Part shown: piece by piece, positions 54,845-63,596 of the stretch
Layout of the letters: every line of letters starts with the position of its first letter
Numbering within the stretch: the stretch's first letter is position 1
From: Aestuariibaculum sediminum
GTDB taxonomy: Bacteria; Bacteroidota; Bacteroidia; Flavobacteriales; Flavobacteriaceae
DNA: 64,000 nt
Assembly: GCF_014596945.1 (NCBI RefSeq)
Contig: NZ_JACVXB010000001.1
Span: 680,314 to 744,313, forward strand
Direction: 5' to 3'
Program-made: the position numbers and the translations under genes
The notes under the pieces: model-generated
Database searches by the model: none
The model's input: only the letters and a program-made list of their open reading frames with translations
What the model was told of the DNA's origin: nothing

Positions 54845-55573
54845 TTAATTATTTAACTCGTTGTAAATTATAGATCGCGTTTTATCTTTTAAAAGTTTAG
54901 TATCCTTGGTTGCATAGCCTTCTGTATTTAAAAACTTGAATATTTTGGCCCGCATGACACCTGGCCCACCACTGAAAAAAGTATAAGAAAATCGTTTTTT
55001 ATTGTCGTAAAAAACGATAGGCACGACCGGAATTTGATGGTTTACAGCCAATCTAAATGCTCCATCTTTAAATTCATCGAGTATTATGTGTTCATCAGGA
55101 ACGCCTCCTTCTGGAAAAATACATATACTTAAGCCTGATTTCAACCTTCTCTGAGCTCGTAAAAATACACCCTGCCTGCTTTTAGCCGATGTTCTATCGA
55201 CCAAAATACAGGTACGCTTATAGAAAAACCCAAATAGAGGAATTTTTGCCAATTCCATTTTGCCAACAAAAACAAAGGGATTCTTAACAACAACCAACAT
55301 AAGCATAATATCCGTCATAGAGGTATGGTTTGCTACAAACATATAGCTCTTACCATATTCTGGGGTCTGTTCGCGTTCAATTTTATAATGAAAGCCCATA
55401 CCTATAAGTATGAATTTTGCCCAAATACGTGCCAACTTAAAAAAGAAAGGGTACCATTTTTCCTTTAAAATAGAAACGAATAATAACGGAAACAACACCA
55501 CTATTGGCAATGTTACCAGTATATAAAACCAGATTCGATATAGAATCCAGAACAGATATTTAAATACGCCCAT
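54845..55573 (-). CDS. 1-acyl-sn-glycerol-3-phosphate acyltransferase
   Basis: A 242-residue membrane-bound PlsC-type acyltransferase. An N-terminal hydrophobic stretch of about 35 residues precedes the HX4D motif (VANHTSMTDIML), the VGKMELAKIPLFG segment and the FPEGGVPDE substrate-binding motif. It makes phosphatidic acid, though ornithine-lipid or other acyltransferases share these motifs. Confidence 0.9.
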   Translation of the reverse strand: MGVFKYLFWILYRIWFYILVTLPIVVLFPLLFVSILKEKWYPFFFKLARIWAKFILIGMGFHYKIEREQTPEYGKSYMFVANHTSMTDIMLMLVVVKNPFVFVGKMELAKIPLFGFFYKRTCILVDRTSAKSRQGVFLRAQRRLKSGLSICIFPEGGVPDEHIILDEFKDGAFRLAVNHQIPVVPIVFYDNKKRFSYTFFSGGPGVMRAKIFKFLNTEGYATKDTKLLKDKTRSIIYNELNN

Positions 55574-55636
55574 GCCAACAAAAATAGACTTTAAAATGAT
55601 TATATTTAAACAATACTAACATTAAACTAATTAAAA

Positions 55637-55879
55637 ATGAGTTTACTTTATGCATTACTTATTGGTGCTATTGCTGGCTGGCTAGCCGGAAAATTAATGA
55701 AAGGCGGTGGCTTCGGCTTACTTTTAAATATCGTTATTGGTATTGTCGGGGGCATTGTTGGTAATTGGACATTTGGAGCTTTAGGCATTTCTATTTACAG
55801 CGGGTTTATAGGAGATGTTATTACTGGAGCTCTTGGTGCCATTATTATTTTATTTATTGCAGGATTATTCAAGAAATAA
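55637..55879 (+). CDS. GlsB/YeaQ/YmgE family membrane protein
   Basis: An 80-residue protein with three hydrophobic segments and the glycine-rich family pattern (LIGAIAGWLAGKLMKGGG, IVIGIVGGIVGNW, GALGAIIILFIAGL). Called transglycosylase-associated or general stress protein, but no function is proven. It has its own strong terminator. Confidence 0.92.
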   Translation: MSLLYALLIGAIAGWLAGKLMKGGGFGLLLNIVIGIVGGIVGNWTFGALGISIYSGFIGDVITGALGAIIILFIAGLFKK

Positions 55880-55894
55880 AGCTCCAAAGTAATT

Positions 55895-55924
55895 AAAAGC
55901 GGTTCTTACGAATCGCTTTTTTTT
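55895..55924 (+). terminator. Terminator after the GlsB-like gene
   Basis: AAAAGCGGTTC pairs with GAATCGCTTTT (one G-U pair) around TTAC, followed by more Ts. Confidence 0.85.
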
Positions 55925-55939
55925 ATTGCTAAGTATAGT

Positions 55940-55947
55940 TACATTTG
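55940..55947 (+). promoter_or_regulatory. -7 box of trpS
   Basis: TACATTTG, a perfect TAnnTTTG match, 48 nt before the trpS ATG. Confidence 0.5.
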
Positions 55948-55995
55948 CCCTAAAGTTTAATTAAAAAGATTCTGGGTTAAAACAGAATAACATAT

Positions 55996-56964
55996 ATGGC
56001 AAGAGTATTAACAGGTATACAAAGTACAGGAACACCACATTTAGGAAACATTTTAGGCGCAATTATCCCGGCCATTAAAATGGCTGAACAGCCAGAAAAC
56101 GACTCCTTTTTATTCATCGCTAATTTGCATACTTTAACACAAATTAAAGATGCCGAAGAATTACGATACAACACCTACTCTGTTGCCGCTACTTGGCTTG
56201 CCTTTGGTTTAGACATAGAAAAAACTGTTTTTTACAGACAAAGTGACATTCCTCAGGTAACCGAATTATCGTGGTATTTAAGCTGCTTTTTTCCGTATCA
56301 GCGCTTAACATTAGCCCATAGTTTTAAAGATAAAGCCGACCGTTTGGAAGATGTTAATTCGGGATTATTTACCTACCCTATGCTAATGGCGGCTGATATT
56401 TTACTTTATGATGCCGAAATTATCCCTGTTGGTAAAGACCAACTTCAACATATTGAAATGACCAGAGATGTGGCATCACGTTTTCATGCCAAAATGGGAG
56501 AGGTCTTTGTTTTACCAGAAGGTAAAATTCAAGAAAACACCATGCTTATTCCTGGAACAGATGGTGAAAAAATGAGTAAATCGCGTAATAATTTTATAAA
56601 CATTTTTGAAACCGATAAAAAATTACGCAAACAAATTATGGGCATTAAAACGGATAGCACTCCGTTAGAAGACCCTAAAGACTGGGCTACCTGTAACTGT
56701 TTTGCTATCTATAGCTTATTGGCTAACCACGAGCAAATAGAAACTATGAAAGCTAACTACGAAAATGGCAATTATGGTTATGGTCATGCTAAACAAGCCT
56801 TGTTTGAACTTATCGTTGAAAAATTTAAAATAGAGCGTGAACGCTATAATTATTATATGAACAACCTTGAAGTGTTAGACAAAGCCCTTGCTCTAGGTGC
56901 CGAAAAAGCTAAAAAAGTAGCCGATTCGGTATTAAACAGGGTGCGGCAAAAAGCAGGATACTAG
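55996..56964 (+). CDS. trpS: Tryptophan-tRNA ligase
   Basis: A 322-residue class I aminoacyl-tRNA synthetase. The HIGH-type motif is TGTPHLGN, the KMSKS motif GEKMSKSRNNF; YPMLMAADILLYDAEIIPVGKDQLQHIEM is the tryptophan/adenylate site. Start MARVLTGIQSTGTPHLGN is typical. Confidence 0.97.
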   Translation: MARVLTGIQSTGTPHLGNILGAIIPAIKMAEQPENDSFLFIANLHTLTQIKDAEELRYNTYSVAATWLAFGLDIEKTVFYRQSDIPQVTELSWYLSCFFPYQRLTLAHSFKDKADRLEDVNSGLFTYPMLMAADILLYDAEIIPVGKDQLQHIEMTRDVASRFHAKMGEVFVLPEGKIQENTMLIPGTDGEKMSKSRNNFINIFETDKKLRKQIMGIKTDSTPLEDPKDWATCNCFAIYSLLANHEQIETMKANYENGNYGYGHAKQALFELIVEKFKIERERYNYYMNNLEVLDKALALGAEKAKKVADSVLNRVRQKAGY

Positions 56965-56993
56965 CCTGCCGCACCACTACCCCACCCCTAATC

Positions 56994-58820
56994 ATGAAAT
57001 ATTTTTACCTACTTTTATTAACCTACACAACATGTTATAGTATACAAGCTCAAAACGGATTAGCTTTCGAGCATAACAAATCATTTTACCTTAAAGGTAA
57101 TTCAATACTCATAGGAAACAACATTATTAGTGTTGACAACGATGCTCCTTTTAACGATCCTACAGCTATTAATGATAATTTAAAATTGTCGTAAGTGGAT
57201 ATTGACGACGACAAATCGACTTTTAGTTCCAGTGCTGCCGATTTACAACTATCTGAAGAAAATCAAAATATAGTATACGCTGCACTATATTGGAGCGCTA
57301 CTTACACTTTTGAGTATAGCAAAAAGAAAACAACAAGTCGCGAAATTATCTACAAAGGAAATGGCATTCGCAAAAACGACATAAACGATATCTTATTTAA
57401 AACACCTTCAAATGTATCATACATACCCATCACTGGAGATGTTATTTTCGATAGTCATACCCAAGACCTGTTTAAAGCAAATTCTCCTTATGTGTGTTAT
57501 GCCGATGTAACCGACATTCTAAAAACTTCAACAAAATTAAACGGAACTTATACTGTTGCAAACATAAAGGCCTCTCAAGGCTATATCTCTGGAGGCTCCT
57601 CTGGAGGTTGGCTATTATATGTCATTTATGAGTCGGAAAATGAAACACCTAAATACTTTACCACTTATAACGGGTTTATTGGTGTAGAGAACAAACCCGA
57701 AAACATAACATTTAATGGTTTTAAAACTCCGGAAAATGGCGAAATAAAAACTAGTATAGCCATGGGTACACTTGAAGGCGACCGTCGAATAAAAACCGAC
57801 TACTGCAATATTTTAAATCCAGAAACAAAACTTTACATTCCTTTAAAGCATGCCGAAAGAGCTGAAAATAACTTTTTTAACAGTAGTATAACTATCGATA
57901 ATTCATTTAAAAGTTATCGCACGCCAAATAGTTCGAACACCTTAGGTTTCGATTTATTAAAACTCGATATTCCTAATAAGAACAATGCTATAATAAAACC
58001 AAATAGTACTGAAACAACACTCCAACTCGTTACTAAAGTAGATCGGTTTTATTTATTCTTTATGGCATTCGAAACGGAAATTAGTAGTGAATTTATGACG
58101 CTTAAAAATCAGCGAATAGCCTATTTACCTACCCCAAATGAAACACCGTTAAATTCGCTTGCTTCGAAAAACCCTTTAGATAAAACATTTACTAATTCGC
58201 ATACATCGCACAAAATACCTGAACCATCGCAACTTAACAATAAAAGCATTATAAAGCAGCCTTCATCAATAGGTTTAAACCAGATAGCAAACCAAAAATA
58301 TAACGAGATACAAAAGGTAAACAAGAAAGGTTCTAATACTTTCGATTTGGACATGCCTACAAAAACATATATTTGCGGGTTATCGGATATGAATCATGTC
58401 CCAAAAGTTCAGTTTATTAAAAAAAGCCCATCCACGACCAAAGATTCTCAACAGTTTAAAACCAGGAATCAATCCTACTCAAAAACACCTATTAAGCCAC
58501 TTAAGAAAGCGTCTAAAAAAGATAAATACAATACCTTATTTGAAAATAAGGCTAGATTTACGACCATAAAAATTCCTTCACTTAAGCAAGGTTATTACCT
58601 AGTAACCAATGTGTTTTCCGAAAAAGAAAATGCTGAAAAATGGATGACTTTTTTAAAAAAGCGTGGTTTTCACCCAGAGCATTTTATAAACCCCAATAAT
58701 AATTGGTTTTATGTGTATGTGATACATGACACAAATATTCGATCGATGTTATTTGAAAAAGGGACTTTAGAACAACGGACTTATTTTAATGCGCTTTGGA
58801 TTGTAAAAATTAACAACTAA
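56994..58820 (+). pseudogene. Secreted SPOR-domain protein interrupted by an in-frame TAA
   Basis: One continuous frame of 608 codons broken only by TAA at 57192-57194. Before it: signal peptide (YFYLLLLTYTTCYSIQAQ) and the start of an extracellular domain. After it the frame goes on VDIDDDKSTFSSSAADLQLS, ALYWSATYTFEY, GGSSGGWLLYVIYE, a domain widespread in large Bacteroidota surface proteins, then a low-complexity linker (residues about 390-520) and a C-terminal SPOR-like domain (GYYLVTNVFSEKENAEKWM...). Relatives are expected to have Tyr at the stop (YVDID), one base away (TAT/TAC to TAA). The 541-residue part could start at GTG 57195 but would lack a signal peptide. Its end overlaps dprA by 4 bp. 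Confidence 0.75.
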
Positions 58821-59920
58821 ACGACCTCAAAAAGTTTTCCAGGTAAAGGCCTTACAACACCTTTAAGTTCCATATTAAGCAATATGCTTGCTACTTTATA
58901 AATAGGTATATTGCATCTTAATGCGATGATATCCAGTTGCTGCTTTCCACTGGAATGTAAAAAATTATAAATCGTTTTTTCATCGGTGTTTAGTTCAACA
59001 AATAATTGTTTCTGAATTGTTGGCTTAACCGGATCCTTAATTTGCCAATTTAAAATATAAGGGATATCAAAAGGCGTGGTTAACATATGTGCCTTATGTT
59101 GTTTTATTAAATTATTACAGCCTGAACTTTGCACGTCGGTGGGGCGACCAGGAACAGCAAAGACATCTCGGTTATAAGAATTTGCAATATCGGCAGTTAC
59201 CAGACTTCCTCCTTTTTCTGCTGACTCAATTACTATAGTTGCTTCACTTAGTCCTGCTATAATTCGGTTTCGTTTCAAAAAATTATTTCTATCGAAGGTA
59301 TCAGAGCTCCAGAAATCGGTTAAAAAACCACCATTTTCTTCTACAGGAATCATAAATTTCTTGTGTACTTTAGGATAAATTTGGTTTAATCCATGCGCCA
59401 GACAGCCTATGGTTTGCAAGTTATGCTTAATGGCTGCTTTATGGGCGGTGATATCGGTTCCGTAAGCAAAACCAGATACTACTACAGGGTTATATATTGC
59501 AAGAGCTTCAACCAATTGTTCGCAAAACGCCGTGCCGCTCGAGGTAATTTTGCGTGTACCAACAATACTTATAATTTTTCTGTTTTTTAATTGTATACTA
59601 CCTGTTTCAAACAACACTATAGGCGCATCGATACACTGCTTTAATTTTTCTGGATATTCGGCATCCTGAAAGTAACTCAATTTTATCCTATTATCATATA
59701 TAAACCTTAACTCTTCCTCAGCAGCTTTTAAATGATTTGTATTAAATAAATGCTTAATCATTACATGACCAACACCGTCTATTTTTAACAAATTCTGCTT
59801 TCTCTCGTTTAAAACAGCTTCGGGAGAACCACAATGTGCAATTAATCTTTTAGCGGTAATATCGCCAATGTTAGGCACATGTTGTAATGCTAAGGCATAT
59901 AATAAATTCGTTTCCTGCAC
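58817..59920 (-). CDS. dprA: DNA-processing protein DprA
   Basis: A 367-residue protein. An N-terminal helix-hairpin-helix region (LKIDGVGHVMIKHLF) is followed by the Rossmann-like domain that binds single-stranded DNA and loads RecA during transformation: SIVGTRKITSSG, VVSGFAYGTDITAH, FLKRNRIIAGLSEATIVIES, GSLVTADIAN and VFAVPGRPTDVQSSGCN. The C-terminal winged helix is present. It suggests that the organism can take up DNA. Confidence 0.95.
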   Translation of the reverse strand: MQETNLLYALALQHVPNIGDITAKRLIAHCGSPEAVLNERKQNLLKIDGVGHVMIKHLFNTNHLKAAEEELRFIYDNRIKLSYFQDAEYPEKLKQCIDAPIVLFETGSIQLKNRKIISIVGTRKITSSGTAFCEQLVEALAIYNPVVVSGFAYGTDITAHKAAIKHNLQTIGCLAHGLNQIYPKVHKKFMIPVEENGGFLTDFWSSDTFDRNNFLKRNRIIAGLSEATIVIESAEKGGSLVTADIANSYNRDVFAVPGRPTDVQSSGCNNLIKQHKAHMLTTPFDIPYILNWQIKDPVKPTIQKQLFVELNTDEKTIYNFLHSSGKQQLDIIALRCNIPIYKVASILLNMELKGVVRPLPGKLFEVV

Positions 59921-60009
59921 ATTGATACTTTAAGAATACAATTGCAATAAATGAATTTTCTTACATTAAAAAAAATTGAAACTATATTTTTATCAGAAGT
60001 ATAATTTTT

Positions 60010-60017
60010 TAACTTTG
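60010..60017 (+). promoter_or_regulatory. -7 box of the HU/SPOR gene
   Basis: TAACTTTG matches TAnnTTTG; a TTTT block lies 19 nt upstream (59987-59990). The gene starts 6 nt after it, so the mRNA may be almost leaderless. Confidence 0.55.
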
Positions 60018-60022
60018 TTAAT

Positions 60023-60958
60023 ATGCAATTAGAAACCTACATAAGCGATTTACTTTACAGATACGAATGTGTTACCATTCCTGAGTTTGGGTCATTTTTA
60101 ACACAAAGCGTTTCTGCAACTATTGATGATAGTTCGAATGCGTTCTATCCTCCAAAAAAAATGTTGTCATTTAATGAGCAAATTCAAAAAAATGATGGTT
60201 TGTTAGCTCATTATATTTCTGATGTAGAACAGATTTCATTTGAAAATGCCAACCAAAAAATTGCTAAACGTGTAGCCGTTTTAAAATCAAATCTGGCTCT
60301 TGGAGAAACGATAACATTTAAAAATATTGGTGAGCTGGTTTTTAATACGGAAGGAAAAATTATGTTTGAACCTTCATATCAAATTAATTATCTAACCGAT
60401 GCTTTTGGGTTATCTCAATTTGTTTCACCTGCTATCACCAGAGAAACTTATGTTGAACAAGTTGAAGCTATTGAAAAAGTTGTTCCACTCACAATTACAA
60501 AAGAAAAACGCAAAAATAGATCTTATCTTAAGTATGCTGCTGTTGCTGTTGTAGCATTAACTATAAGTGGCTTTATAGGTTCAAATTTTTATGCAAATGA
60601 AATTGAACAACACAACCAAATGGCACAACAAGAAGCTACGAAACAGTTAGATAACAAAATCCAACAAGCCACATTTAGCTTAAATCCATTACCTGCAGCA
60701 AAACTTACCGTGACTAAGCAAACAGGAAATTACCATATTGTTGCCGGCGCTTTTAGAGTTGAAGAAAATTGCGACACAAAAGTAGCCGAACTTAAAGCTT
60801 TAGGTTACAGCGCCAGAAAAATTGGCGTTAATAAATACGGTCTACATCAGGTGGTATATGCAAGTTACGAAGATAGACTTGACGCATTAAAAGCGTTAAG
60901 AACCATTAAAAAAGAACAAAATAAAGAGGCTTGGCTTTTGGTTCAAGCTTTAGATTAA
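60023..60958 (+). CDS. HU-CCDC81 and SPOR domain protein
   Basis: A 311-residue membrane protein. Residues 1-130 form two HU-like domains of the CCDC81 type (YISDLLYRYECVTIPEFGSFL, and LGETITFKNIGELVFN). A transmembrane helix near 170-187 (YAAVAVVALTISGFIGS) is followed by a periplasmic linker and a C-terminal SPOR domain (YHIVAGAFRVEENCDTKVAELKALG), which binds denuded septal peptidoglycan. It probably links the nucleoid or cytoplasmic face with the division site; this is an inference from the domains. Confidence 0.9.
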   Translation: MQLETYISDLLYRYECVTIPEFGSFLTQSVSATIDDSSNAFYPPKKMLSFNEQIQKNDGLLAHYISDVEQISFENANQKIAKRVAVLKSNLALGETITFKNIGELVFNTEGKIMFEPSYQINYLTDAFGLSQFVSPAITRETYVEQVEAIEKVVPLTITKEKRKNRSYLKYAAVAVVALTISGFIGSNFYANEIEQHNQMAQQEATKQLDNKIQQATFSLNPLPAAKLTVTKQTGNYHIVAGAFRVEENCDTKVAELKALGYSARKIGVNKYGLHQVVYASYEDRLDALKALRTIKKEQNKEAWLLVQALD

Positions 60959-61003
60959 TCTTTCTTTAACGTATTTATTTCTACTGAAATATAAAAAACC
61001 TTT

Positions 61004-61011
61004 TACCTTTG
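61004..61011 (+). promoter_or_regulatory. -7 box of the thioesterase gene
   Basis: TACCTTTG, perfect TAnnTTTG, 13 nt before the ATG at 61025. Confidence 0.5.
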
Positions 61012-61024
61012 CGGCAAAATTAAA

Positions 61025-61549
61025 ATGAATGCCATGAAAGGAAAAACTGCAGAAGAATCAAAAACCACATTAACAGACATGGTTTTACCTGGTGAAACCA
61101 ACCCTCTTAATAATTTATTTGGAGGAGAACTACTAGCCAGAATGGATCGTGCCGCAGCTATTGCCGCTCGTCGTCATAGTGCTCGTATTGTGGTAACCGC
61201 ATCTGTAAACCATGTGGCGTTTAATAAGGCGGTTCCTTTAGATAGTGTGGTTACTGTTGAAGCAAAAGTATCTCGCGCATTTAACACCTCAATGGAGGTT
61301 TTTATAGATGCCTGGATTGAAGATCGTCAATCTGGCGATCGAACTAAAGCCAATGAGGGGATATACACCTTTGTCGCTGTAGACGAAACTGGTCGTCCTG
61401 TTAAAATTCCTGAACTTATTCCTGAAACCGAATTAGAAAAACAACGTTACGATGCTGCCTTACGACGTAAACAACTAAGTTTACTGCTATCTGGCAAAAT
61501 TAAACCAAGCGACGCTACCGAACTTAAAGCCTTTTTTACAGAAGAATAA
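61025..61549 (+). CDS. Hotdog-fold acyl-CoA thioesterase
   Basis: A 174-residue YciA/BFIT-type thioesterase that hydrolyses acyl-CoA. The hotdog helix is NPLNNLFGGELLARMDRAAAIAA, with the catalytic Asp in MDRAAA, followed by VTASVNHVAFNKAVPLDSVVTVEAKV. A second ATG at 61034 is also possible as start. Confidence 0.9.
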   Translation: MNAMKGKTAEESKTTLTDMVLPGETNPLNNLFGGELLARMDRAAAIAARRHSARIVVTASVNHVAFNKAVPLDSVVTVEAKVSRAFNTSMEVFIDAWIEDRQSGDRTKANEGIYTFVAVDETGRPVKIPELIPETELEKQRYDAALRRKQLSLLLSGKIKPSDATELKAFFTEE

Positions 61550-61574
61550 TACTTTAGATAATAAATCCAAATAT

Positions 61575-61601
61575 AAAATCCTGACTTTCGTCGGGATTTT
61601 T
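61575..61601. terminator. Terminator between thioesterase and EnvC-like genes
   Basis: AAAATCCTGAC pairs with GTCGGGATTTT (one mismatch-type T-G pair) around TTTC, followed by a T. It touches the stop codon of the converging gene. Confidence 0.65.
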
Positions 61602-62829
61602 ACATTTTGTAAATCCATGATGCCGGATTTTCCTTTTTTAAATCTTTATAAATCACAAAGTCTAAAACAGACTCACCGCTTAAAGGATTTGTAAAAATCT
61701 CACCAATAGATTGTTTGGTACTTACTACATCGCCTTCTTTCACATAAACCTTAGAAAGGTTTTTATATAAAGTCGTGTAATTACCATGTTTAATCATAAC
61801 CATAGGGTTAGAGTTTTTTATAACCGCGATTCTGGTAACCACACCATTAAAAACAGCACGCACTTTTGCGCCTTTTTCGGTTGCTATCTTAACCCCGTTT
61901 CTATCTACAATAATAGATTTATCAATAGGCGAAGGCTGTTTCCCAAAACGAAGCGTTACGTAACCTTTTTCTACGGGCCATGGTAATTTCCCTTTATTAG
62001 ACACAAAACTCGCTGCAAGCACCTTTTCTTCGGCCGTAAGGGCAAAATTTGAAGAAGAAGTAGATTTACCAGCCTTTTTATTAGATTTTGCAATAGCCTC
62101 CTTAATTATGCGATCTATCTCGGCATCAATTCTATCGGCCTCTTGTTGTTTGCGTTTAATTTGTGAAGCATAAAGACTTAAATTACTCTTTATGGTTTTC
62201 ATTAGTTCACGATGTTGCAAACGTTCCACCTCCAGCGAGCGTTGCATTTCTTTATTTTCGGCAATTAATTTTTTCTTATCCTGCTGCTGTTTCAACAACT
62301 TAGTATTGGTTTCCTGTAACTCGACAGTTTTTAACTTAATGGTTTCTCCTTGTTGCTTTTGGTGGTCGGCATACTGTTTCATGTATTGCAAACGCTTATA
62401 GGCTTGTTTAAAATTAGTTGAAGACAGTAAAAACATAATACGACTTTGCTGATTTTTGCTCTTATATGACTTTACAATCATAGCTGCGTAATCTTCTTTT
62501 AAAACCTTCAATTCGTCTCTTAAATCCGTGATTTTTTTCTGATTAGAATTTATTTGACGTGTTAAATAATTGGCCTGTTGATTGGTCACTTTTATTAAGT
62601 TATCCAATACATTAATTTTGTAGTTGTAGCCTTCAATTAAAGATAACTGCGATTTCTCCTTAGATTTATTCTCGGCGCGAAGCTGATTAATTTTTTGAAT
62701 TTCTCGTCGCAATTCCTGCCTGCGCGTTTCTAATTCCTTTTGCTTATTACTTTGCGCCAAAACAGTAGTGCTACTTACTAAAATAGCAAGAACTAAAAAA
62801 AGTTTATATGCTGACGTTTTATAATTCAT
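61600..62829 (-). CDS. EnvC-like murein hydrolase activator (degenerate LytM)
   Basis: A 409-residue exported protein (signal peptide to VLAQ). Residues 22-250 form a long coiled coil, and the C-terminus holds a LytM/M23 fold. The zinc ligands of active M23 peptidases are missing: after LRFGKQ the His/Asp positions read PSPIDKSIIVDRNG, and the last motif is VMIKHGNYTTLYKNL, where HxH is expected to end in YAHL. Such inactive LytM proteins (E. coli EnvC) switch on amidases at the septum. The start overlaps the DUF4292 stop by one base. Confidence 0.9.
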   Translation of the reverse strand: MNYKTSAYKLFLVLAILVSSTTVLAQSNKQKELETRRQELRREIQKINQLRAENKSKEKSQLSLIEGYNYKINVLDNLIKVTNQQANYLTRQINSNQKKITDLRDELKVLKEDYAAMIVKSYKSKNQQSRIMFLLSSTNFKQAYKRLQYMKQYADHQKQQGETIKLKTVELQETNTKLLKQQQDKKKLIAENKEMQRSLEVERLQHRELMKTIKSNLSLYASQIKRKQQEADRIDAEIDRIIKEAIAKSNKKAGKSTSSSNFALTAEEKVLAASFVSNKGKLPWPVEKGYVTLRFGKQPSPIDKSIIVDRNGVKIATEKGAKVRAVFNGVVTRIAVIKNSNPMVMIKHGNYTTLYKNLSKVYVKEGDVVSTKQSIGEIFTNPLSGESVLDFVIYKDLKKENPASWIYKM

Positions 62830-63596
62830 TAAAGTTCAATTTCTTTAAACCCTGAAGGTATTCTAAACGGAAATCTTAAATCTTCATTAAGGGTTACATT
62901 TTTAAACTCCAGATTTATAATTAATTCTTCGTTTGCCTCTACCGCAAATACTTTAATGTTTTCTGGTAGTAACTGCTGACTTACTTTTTGATATGACAAA
63001 TAATCAACTTGTAAAAGCCTGTTTTCTTCTGGCTGCGCTATTTGCTGCGATTTCACTTTAAAGTTTACAGGATTTAAAAGAAAGAAAATTTCAAATAGTT
63101 CAAGTTGTTTCTTAGGCTGAACCACATAAATATTATCACTAACTTCAGAAGTATATTCTCCTTCTATTAAATTATAAATTGTTTCACCGTATAGTAAATT
63201 CTGAACTCTTTCAAAATTTAATTCGGTACCTAAAAGCGCACTTAAATAGGTAAAGTCGCCTTCAAAAAAGGTGTTATCTAATTTATTGTAAAAACTTACT
63301 TTTTCGGGTGTTATTAAAACTTTAACCACAGAAAAAGCAGCACTCATCCAAATGGTTTTATCCTTTTCAGCACGAAAACTTACGGAATGTGTTTGCGATT
63401 TATCCCCCTCCTGATAATTTATTCTAAGCTTAGCCTGAAGCGTTTTAAATTGAGCAGCCTGCTTGGTATTTTCTTTAATGAGCTGGCGCGTAGAAAGCCT
63501 TAAATTGGCATCGGATCCGTTTACACGTTTTGAAGACTTACAATTAAACATCAAACCTAACACTACGGTTAGGATGATATATTTAAGGTTGTTCAT
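62829..63596 (-). CDS. DUF4292 family lipoprotein
   Basis: A 255-residue lipoprotein (Cys19 in GLMFNC). The mature protein has the LolA/LolB-like beta pattern of DUF4292 (TLQAKLRINYQEGDKSQTHSVSFRAEKDKTIWMSA, VSFYNKLDNTFFEGDFTYLSALLG). A role in lipoprotein or lipid handling in the envelope is suggested by fold only. It abuts the TPR gene upstream and the EnvC-like gene downstream, a conserved order in Flavobacteriaceae. Confidence 0.88.
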   Translation of the reverse strand: MNNLKYIILTVVLGLMFNCKSSKRVNGSDANLRLSTRQLIKENTKQAAQFKTLQAKLRINYQEGDKSQTHSVSFRAEKDKTIWMSAAFSVVKVLITPEKVSFYNKLDNTFFEGDFTYLSALLGTELNFERVQNLLYGETIYNLIEGEYTSEVSDNIYVVQPKKQLELFEIFFLLNPVNFKVKSQQIAQPEENRLLQVDYLSYQKVSQQLLPENIKVFAVEANEELIINLEFKNVTLNEDLRFPFRIPSGFKEIEL

